Positions 6,538-11,185 of a DNA stretch of 11,185 nt are shown in pieces. The notes beneath the pieces were generated by a model. That model saw nothing but the letters and a program-made list of their open reading frames with translations, searched no databases and was not told where the DNA came from. Position 1 is the stretch's first letter; each line of letters starts with the position of its first letter. The stretch is from Christensenella sp. UBA1782 (GTDB taxonomy: Bacteria > Bacillota > Clostridia > Christensenellales > DTU072), in assembly GCA_002315475.1 (NCBI GenBank), contig DCGI01000075.1:423-11607 (forward strand). The letters run 5' to 3'. The translations under genes were made by a program, and so were the position numbers.

Positions 6538-6547
6538 AACTATTTCT
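6538..6547. repeat. Right arm of inverted repeat bracketing the ATPase gene
   Basis: AACTATTTCT is the reverse complement of 4994-5003. It lies just outside the ATPase terminator and close to where the base composition returns to that of the flanks. I see no target-site duplication beside either arm. Confidence 0.35.
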
Positions 6548-6598
6548 CGTTCTTTCCGCAAAAACGTATATACGATAAATCGCCTATCGAACACGAGT

Positions 6599-6642
6599 CC
6601 CTTCCCGTAGGGAAGGTGTCGGCGGTAGCCGACGGATGGGGG
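6599..6642. repeat. REP-like double-hairpin palindromic element
   Basis: Two adjacent hairpins: CCTTCCC-GTA-GGGAAGG (6600-6616) and GTCGGC-GGTA-GCCGAC (6618-6633), then GGATGGGGG. Such paired G/C-rich hairpins, separated by a T and followed by a GGATG-type tail, recall dispersed intergenic repeats seen in many Clostridia genomes; that comparison is from memory. Nothing here is coding and no T-tract follows, so it is not an ordinary terminator. Confidence 0.55.
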
Positions 6643-6662
6643 AATTTTGGGAAAGATAGGTA

Positions 6663-6708
6663 CGGGAAGGAAACCTTTTCTTAAAAAAGGTTTCCTTCCC
6701 GCCCTTTT
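6663..6708 (+). terminator. Strong intrinsic terminator with no gene directly upstream
   Basis: A 17-bp perfect stem (6663-6679 with 6685-6701) with a 5-base loop is followed by CCC and five Ts (6704-6708). The ATPase gene already has its own terminator, so this one has no obvious client on the plus strand. It may be left over from before the ATPase gene arrived, or may insulate the lipoprotein promoter that begins five bases on. Confidence 0.85.
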
Positions 6709-6712
6709 TATC

Positions 6713-6741
6713 TTGAAAAACTCTTTTTTTTGTGGTATTCT
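6713..6741 (+). promoter_or_regulatory. Promoter of the large lipoprotein, possibly leaderless
   Basis: TTGAAA (6713-6718), a 17-bp spacer and TATTCT (6736-6741) preceded by TGG form an extended -10 promoter. Transcription starting six or seven bases after the -10 would begin at or next to the A of ATG 6748. No Shine-Dalgarno sequence precedes that ATG, which fits a leaderless message. Confidence 0.6.
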
Positions 6742-6747
6742 ATTCCC

Positions 6748-9700
6748 ATGAAGAAATTGTGTGTTGGGTTCTTATCGATTTTTTGTCTTTTCTGCCTTTT
6801 TTCCTGCGGAAAACCCTCGTATACCGTCAATTTTATGGTAGACGATACCGTTTACTCTACGAAAACGACGGAGGGACAAATCACTTTACCCGATACGCCG
6901 ACGAAAGAAGGATTTACTTTTCAAGGCTGGTTTTTGGATAGTGCGTACAGCACCCCTCTTGGGGACAGCGTTTCTTCCGATGTTCTCATCTATGCCAAAT
7001 GGGAAGAAATCCCTTGTTATTTCGGACATACCAAAGGGGAATTGCATATAGAAAACGAATTCTCCCCCTCCTGCACGGCAGAGGGTGGCTATCAAGAAGT
7101 TTTTTATTGTACCGTTTGCAATATCGAAATATCCCGAACCGATAAAATTCTTTCCAAAGTCGAACACGAATTTTCCGACACGTGGACGGTCGATACGGCG
7201 GCGACTTGTGCCGTCGTCGGCTCAAAATCCCGTCACTGTTTACACTGCGACGCCAAAACCGACGTTACCGAAATCCCGACGTATGCACACCAATACGGTT
7301 CTTGGGCGACGGTGTCCGCAGCGACCTGTTCTCAAGAAGGTTTGCGCAAAAAGATTTGTTCCGTCTGTTTGCAAGAACAAACGGAACCTATTACCAAAAA
7401 AGCACATTCCTTCGGTTCTTGGTCGACGGTGTCCGCACCCACCTGTCAAGCGGAAGGACAAAGAAAGCATGTTTGTTTGGTTTGTCAAGAAGAAGTTTTC
7501 GAAACCATGGCAAAAACCACTACGCACAATTATTCTACGGACTGGACAATCGACCGAGAACCGACCTGTTCGATGAAGGGCGAAAAATCCCGTCATTGTG
7601 TCGTTTGTGATGCACGCACATCCGTTTCTCTCGTCGATACCGTTCCGCACGATTATTCGGGAACCGACGCCACCGTTTGCACCGATTGCGGTCATCATAA
7701 AAGCGGTATGCAGATTGCCACGCCCACCGTTTCGGTCAGCGGCGATACGGCCTCTTGGAAGAAAATTGCCGGTGCGAGCGGTTATCGGTATACCATTACC
7801 GACCATAAAGGGGTTCTTGTCAAAACGGGAAAAATCGGCAGTAACGTTTCCGCCGACCTATACGTCGTTTTGGCAGAAGGGCAATCGGTCATCGTACAGG
7901 CAATTCCGAGTAACAACGAAAACTTCGACAGCAATTATTCTACCAAAGCCACCCGAAACTTTTCCGCCGTTTCCAACATTGTGAATATTTTGAACGGCGT
8001 GGAAAATTACGTTCAGATTCTTAACGCCATTCAAGCAACCGACATCGTCGGAGCCAAAGCCCTCGTCGACGCATCCTTTACCGCCGACGACACGCAATCC
8101 CTTTCCGTGTACGCTTCCGCCATGTTGGACGGCACCACACCGAATAATTCCCGCGTGCTTGCCGATATCGTCGTCAATCAAAAGACCTTCCTTTCCGTAG
8201 GATACGTTCAGAACAAAGTTCTCATCCGAGAACCTTTTAATCTTTTACATTCCGACGATACCGCCTTGCAATCCTTCTATATGGATAGCACCCTTTTGCA
8301 ACCTTCGGTGGAAGCGTTGGTGACGCTCGGCATGCAAGAGCTTGCCAACCTGCCCGATTACTCTTTGGCTTCCTTTATCGAGGAAGCAAAATCGGTTTTG
8401 CAAGACGTGGACGGTTTAATTCACTTAGACAATCTGCTTTCCTTTGCCAACGAAGAAAACGGCGTCGTCATCGGCGTCAGTTGCGGTGCCTTGAACACCT
8501 TATTGGGACTTTTGCCCACCATTCTCGAAGACGATACCGCCGTATCCGCCTTCGGAGAAGATTTCGATGCCGTCGTTGATATCATTCGACTCACCAATCC
8601 CAAAGCCTTTCTTCTTTCCGACGGTTCTCGCGTTACTTGGGATTATATTTGCAAGAAAATCGCCTTAAACGCCAACAGGGAAAAAACCTTCTTACAGCTT
8701 TCCGTTTATTACGACCAAAACGATACCATCGAAAAGTTGGCGTTATTATTGGATTTTGCCGCACTCGACTCCCGAAACGTAGGCAATAACGCTCTCGTGA
8801 CGGTCGAAGTACCTATCTTCGGCATCAACGAAACGGTAGACGTTCCCGTCGAAGACTACGAAGAAAAAGACCTTTCCTTGTCCTTTGATCTCGATCTCGG
8901 CAATACCGACCTTACGGCTACCGTCGACGCCAAAATATCTTTATCGCACGCTTTCCGGTCGGAAGACTCGGTATGGGGCGTGGGAACGATGACGATTACC
9001 GATAAAAACGGTTCCGCCGTCGTGCGTGCCTTTGTGGACGGAAAAGGTGCATCGGTCGATTTTTCCGATCTGTTTACCTATTACGGTATCGAAAATCCCG
9101 CCGTATACTACCAGTCTTTCGAGGCGTTACTCGGTTACTCCATACCCGATTATATTAACGCCGAAGCCATTGCCTACGCCGACAGTATCCTCGCACCCGC
9201 CCCGCAAAACGCTTCCGCCGTCATCCCTCCGAAGATTCGAGACTTTTTACTGTCCATCGGCAATTTACCCGCCGGACAGACCGTTTTCCAATACTATTTG
9301 AAATTCTCCTTCGACCATACGTCTTTCCAAGATTTTTGGGCGGAAATTCAAGATATTCATGCGACGACGGATTATCAAAACACCCTCGTCCCCGCTACGA
9401 CCACCGAAAAAAATAAATTCGGCGTCAACATTTTCGGAAATCCGAGCCTCTTTGCCTATCTGTCTTACTTTGTCGCCATCCCCGCCGTAAAAGAAGGACG
9501 GGTGGATTACTCCAAAACCGAAGACCTGAACGACGCCGCAGCCTGGAGAAACTGGATAGACTGCGTCTTCCCGCAAACCAACAAAGTTCGACAACTCGTC
9601 GAGGCGTTACTCGGGGAAAGTTTGGACGATGTTTTTTCCGATGACCTCTATTTCGAAGCGGAAGCTTTTGAACGTTTGGACGGCAAAATTTCCTTCAAGC

Positions 9701-9894
9701 ACACCTCGGAAGGCGAAGCTTTCTTCTCCTTACGGGGCAAAATCACCATGATTGAACCCGTTCCCGCCGAGGAACTCGTTGCGGGGGCTTGGGATACCTC
9801 CGACTGTCACGACTTCACCGAACGGAAAAACAGCGAATACGTTTGCGTACGGGCGTTAAAAGAGCTCGCCAAAGCCTTTATGAACCAAGAATAG
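6748..9894 (+). CDS. Large multidomain surface lipoprotein with Cys/His repeats
   Basis: A 1048-residue protein predicted to be anchored outside the membrane. Residues 1-20 form a lipoprotein signal ending LFSC (Cys20). Residues 25-86 are an InlB B-type (Listeria-Bacteroides) repeat with GFTFQGWF and YAKW. Residues 100-320 hold five full repeats of about 40 residues and a half copy. Each runs H, aromatic, W, C, G, then C-x2-C, ending at the next H; the cysteines are 109/121/124, 154/164/167, 194/204/207, 233/243/246, 274/284/287 and 311/314. About 325-408 looks fibronectin type III-like (W, GASGYRYTI). The remaining 640 residues are acidic, mixed helix/strand, and unrecognised. I chose ATG 6748; the in-frame TTG at 6730 lies inside the promoter. 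Repeats of this kind are common in gut Firmicutes surface proteins, and metal binding is only suggested. A small unknown gene follows after 45 bases. Confidence 0.88.
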   Translation: MKKLCVGFLSIFCLFCLFSCGKPSYTVNFMVDDTVYSTKTTEGQITLPDTPTKEGFTFQGWFLDSAYSTPLGDSVSSDVLIYAKWEEIPCYFGHTKGELHIENEFSPSCTAEGGYQEVFYCTVCNIEISRTDKILSKVEHEFSDTWTVDTAATCAVVGSKSRHCLHCDAKTDVTEIPTYAHQYGSWATVSAATCSQEGLRKKICSVCLQEQTEPITKKAHSFGSWSTVSAPTCQAEGQRKHVCLVCQEEVFETMAKTTTHNYSTDWTIDREPTCSMKGEKSRHCVVCDARTSVSLVDTVPHDYSGTDATVCTDCGHHKSGMQIATPTVSVSGDTASWKKIAGASGYRYTITDHKGVLVKTGKIGSNVSADLYVVLAEGQSVIVQAIPSNNENFDSNYSTKATRNFSAVSNIVNILNGVENYVQILNAIQATDIVGAKALVDASFTADDTQSLSVYASAMLDGTTPNNSRVLADIVVNQKTFLSVGYVQNKVLIREPFNLLHSDDTALQSFYMDSTLLQPSVEALVTLGMQELANLPDYSLASFIEEAKSVLQDVDGLIHLDNLLSFANEENGVVIGVSCGALNTLLGLLPTILEDDTAVSAFGEDFDAVVDIIRLTNPKAFLLSDGSRVTWDYICKKIALNANREKTFLQLSVYYDQNDTIEKLALLLDFAALDSRNVGNNALVTVEVPIFGINETVDVPVEDYEEKDLSLSFDLDLGNTDLTATVDAKISLSHAFRSEDSVWGVGTMTITDKNGSAVVRAFVDGKGASVDFSDLFTYYGIENPAVYYQSFEALLGYSIPDYINAEAIAYADSILAPAPQNASAVIPPKIRDFLLSIGNLPAGQTVFQYYLKFSFDHTSFQDFWAEIQDIHATTDYQNTLVPATTTEKNKFGVNIFGNPSLFAYLSYFVAIPAVKEGRVDYSKTEDLNDAAAWRNWIDCVFPQTNKVRQLVEALLGESLDDVFSDDLYFEAEAFERLDGKISFKHTSEGEAFFSLRGKITMIEPVPAEELVAGAWDTSDCHDFTERKNSEYVCVRALKELAKAFMNQE
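7045..7707 (+). repeat. Tandem Cys/His protein repeats in the lipoprotein gene
   Basis: Five full and one partial unit of roughly 117-135 bp. The third and fourth units are still alike at the DNA level: 7297-7329 and 7414-7446 match at 30 of 33 bases, 117 bp (39 codons) apart. This suggests a fairly recent duplication or gene conversion. Confidence 0.8.
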
Positions 9895-9939
9895 CACGTT
9901 TTCCCGTTCTCCTTCATACATTGGTAAAAACGGAGAAAT

Positions 9940-10338
9940 ATGGAGAACGTAGAACAAATCGCTCGGGAATACCGAGAAGCTTTGGCAAACGAAGACAACA
10001 CCGCCATCGAACAAATCGTTTTACTCGAAGAAAACCAACTGGACGCCCTGAACGACCTGAACGGCAGCTGTTCCGCTTTGACCGTCCGTACCGTCGGCTA
10101 TCTCAAAAATTTAATTTTTCGCTCCTTGCAAGAAGTGAACACCCTACTCGGCAATACCTCTTACATACCGTCGATTCAAAACAGAACCAACCGCAATTCC
10201 CCTCGCAATACCGTTCTGTCATTGTACGATATGCAAATCAGCATCTTTGTTCTTGCCGATAAAATCAACACGCTGCCGGCAAGTTTTTTGGACTACGAAA
10301 ACCGCAAACTCTCTTTTATCGTGGCTTTATTAAAATAA
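9940..10338 (+). CDS. Small hypothetical protein, 132 residues
   Basis: I do not recognise the family. The protein has no signal peptide and no clear membrane segment. It starts with an acidic helix-forming stretch (MENVEQIAREYREALANED, then IEQIVLLEENQLDAL), has a polar centre with an Asn/Arg-rich loop near 78-90 (QNRTNRNSPRN), and ends in a mostly hydrophobic stretch from about 95. It could be a helical cytoplasmic protein. ATG 9940 has GGAG four bases upstream. The gene follows the large lipoprotein gene by 45 bases with no promoter or terminator between, and a terminator follows its stop, so the two are probably co-transcribed. TTCTCC (9907-9912) can pair with the ribosome site GGAGAA (9932-9937) or, as CGTTCTCC, with GGAGAACG (9942-9949) at the start codon. 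Both would lower initiation unless ribosomes open the structure. Codon use matches the flanks. Confidence 0.75.
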   Translation: MENVEQIAREYREALANEDNTAIEQIVLLEENQLDALNDLNGSCSALTVRTVGYLKNLIFRSLQEVNTLLGNTSYIPSIQNRTNRNSPRNTVLSLYDMQISIFVLADKINTLPASFLDYENRKLSFIVALLK

Positions 10339-10364
10339 AAAACGGTTGACAAACCGTCTTTTTT
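10337..10364 (+). terminator. Terminator overlapping the next gene's -35
   Basis: ACGGTT (10342-10347), loop GACA and AACCGT (10352-10357) form a hairpin flanked by As upstream and, after one C, six Ts (10359-10364). It starts at the stop codon of the 132-residue gene. The right half of the left arm plus the loop spells TTGACA, the -35 of the ABC transporter promoter. Confidence 0.7.
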
Positions 10365-10374
10365 GCTATATACT
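10346..10374 (+). promoter_or_regulatory. Promoter of the ABC transporter gene
   Basis: A consensus -35 TTGACA (10346-10351), a 17-bp spacer and TATACT (10369-10374) make the strongest promoter in the window. The predicted start near 10381 gives a 26-nt leader with GGAGG (10398-10402). A promoter this close to consensus normally needs a repressor, and the palindrome at 10372-10396 could supply its site. Confidence 0.8.
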
Positions 10375-10396
10375 GTACCTAATCAATAGATACAGT
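10372..10396. promoter_or_regulatory. Candidate YtrA-type (GntR family) operator
   Basis: ACTGTA, exactly 13 bases, then TACAGT: a perfect inverted repeat that overlaps the -10 and the predicted start. The Bacillus subtilis YtrA repressor, which controls a related ABC transporter operon, is known to bind AGTGTA-N13-TACACT. Spacing and position are the same here, with one base of each half-site changed. The regulator gene is not in this window. Confidence 0.6.
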
Positions 10397-10406
10397 CGGA
10401 GGAAGA

Positions 10407-11185
10407 ATGTTACAAGTCAGCCACGTCTACAAAAAGGTACGTTCCTTTTCGTTACAGGACATTAGTTTTTCACTGCCCAAAGGGTATATTATGGGCTTTA
10501 TCGGAAAAAACGGTGCCGGTAAAACCACCACGCTGAAATGTATTTGCGGGGTAAACCCCTTCGATGCGGGCAGCATCACCGTACTCGGAAAAGACATCCG
10601 AACCGAGTGTGCAGCCATCCGTCGGGAAATCGGTTTTGCGTCGGGCGCCATGAACGTCTTTCCGCAGGAAAAAGTCAAAAAAGTCGCCCTTTCGTACGGT
10701 TCTTTTTTTGAGAATTTCGACACGTCCGTTTTTTATTCTTACTGTCAAAAATTTACCATCGATCCCGAAAAAAAGGTTCGAGAACTTTCGCAGGGGATGC
10801 AGGTCAAACTCGGCATTGCTCTCGCCCTTTCGCACCAAGCGAAACTGCTGATTTTGGATGAACCTACGAGTGCTCTCGATCCCATCGCGCGTACCGAAGT
10901 TTTGGATATTTTGCAAGGCGTCGTGGAGGACGGAGAACACAGCGTTCTGTTCTCCTCGCATATCACTTCCGACCTCGATAAATGCGCCGACTTCGTCGTG
11001 TTTATCGACGACGGAAAAATCCTTATGAACCAATCGAAAGAGGAAATCCTTTCTTCCCACGTTTTGATTGCGGGCAATCCCGAAGATCTGACGGAAGAAC
11101 TGAAAAAAGTCCTTATCGGATACCGTTGTCATGCGTTTGGGTTTACGGGATTACTGAAACAGGGTGATTTGCCCGCCCACCCACC
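10407..11185 (+). CDS. ABC transporter ATP-binding protein, YtrB-like, 3' end cut
   Basis: Open from ATG 10407 to the window edge, 259 codons without a stop. It is the cytoplasmic ATPase subunit of an ABC transporter. Walker A is GKNGAGKTT (33-41), signature LSQGM (127-131), Walker B LLILDEPTSALD (147-158), and the H-loop SSH ends at His185. The Q-loop region (IGFASGAMNVFPQEKVKKV, 75-93) lacks the usual glutamine and resembles the YtrB type, where this stretch is atypical. The C-terminal segment after 205 continues past the edge. GGAGG sits four bases before ATG. A permease gene is expected downstream. In YtrA-type operons a GntR regulator gene usually comes first; here the ATPase follows the promoter directly, so the regulator would have to lie downstream or elsewhere. 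The substrate cannot be told; relatives in Firmicutes respond to cell-wall antibiotics. Confidence 0.9.
   Translation, partial: MLQVSHVYKKVRSFSLQDISFSLPKGYIMGFIGKNGAGKTTTLKCICGVNPFDAGSITVLGKDIRTECAAIRREIGFASGAMNVFPQEKVKKVALSYGSFFENFDTSVFYSYCQKFTIDPEKKVRELSQGMQVKLGIALALSHQAKLLILDEPTSALDPIARTEVLDILQGVVEDGEHSVLFSSHITSDLDKCADFVVFIDDGKILMNQSKEEILSSHVLIAGNPEDLTEELKKVLIGYRCHAFGFTGLLKQGDLPAHP

Noticed and set aside
6730..6750. TTG at 6730 as start of the large lipoprotein
   Set aside because: It lies between the -35 and -10 hexamers, and starting at ATG 6748 gives a normal lipoprotein signal peptide.
7240..7806. A 188-codon minus-strand frame and companion frames inside the lipoprotein gene
   Set aside because: They arise from the repeated Cys/His coding units; sequence and length follow the repeats, not a separate gene.
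10470..11132. A 220-codon minus-strand frame opposite the ABC ATPase
   Set aside because: Phe/Arg/Asp-rich shadow of a gene with every ABC motif in place; no start signal.

Overview
The window looks like a stretch of a low-to-mid-GC Firmicutes chromosome, probably an uncultured gut Clostridia member. The grounds are Shine-Dalgarno sites of the AGGAG type, sigma-A-like promoters (several with an extended -10 TGGTAT), lipoproteins with lipobox cysteines, collagen-like and InlB B-repeat surface proteins, and a YtrB-like ABC ATPase. TAA is the stop of five of the six complete genes and TAG of the sixth. The genus cannot be fixed from this sequence.

Layout. (1) 1-889, minus strand: 5' part of a surface lipoprotein with four Gly-X-Y collagen-like segments, cut by the window edge. 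(2) 1175-1651, minus: short AraC-family regulator, divergent from (3) 1788-4876, plus: a glycerol dehydrogenase gene (gldA) and a fused DhaK-DhaL dihydroxyacetone kinase gene. Together they form the oxidative glycerol route, glycerol to dihydroxyacetone to dihydroxyacetone phosphate. The gldA promoter has a good -10 and a poor -35, as expected if the divergent AraC protein activates it. A hairpin separates the two genes and a strong terminator ends the unit. (4) 5122-6480, plus: a very AT-rich solitary AAA ATPase/DUF4143 gene that looks foreign. Its promoter carries three TGATTGCG repeats spaced exactly 33 bp, and the gene is bracketed by a short imperfect inverted repeat. (5) 6480-6747: two terminators and a two-hairpin, REP-like palindromic element. 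(6) 6748-9894, plus: a 1048-residue lipoprotein with an InlB-type repeat, five and a half Cys/His repeats, a fibronectin-like segment and a large unrecognised C-terminal region. It may be translated from a leaderless mRNA. A small unknown gene (9940-10338) follows. (7) 10407 to the window end: YtrB-like ABC transporter ATPase. Its -35 lies in the hairpin of the preceding gene's terminator, and its -10/start region carries an ACTGTA-N13-TACAGT palindrome of the YtrA (GntR) operator type.

The most unusual parts are the AT-rich ATPase unit with its 33-bp-phased repeats, the large Cys/His-repeat lipoprotein, and the compact terminator/promoter/operator at 10337-10396. I see no RNA genes, CRISPR arrays, transposases or phage genes.
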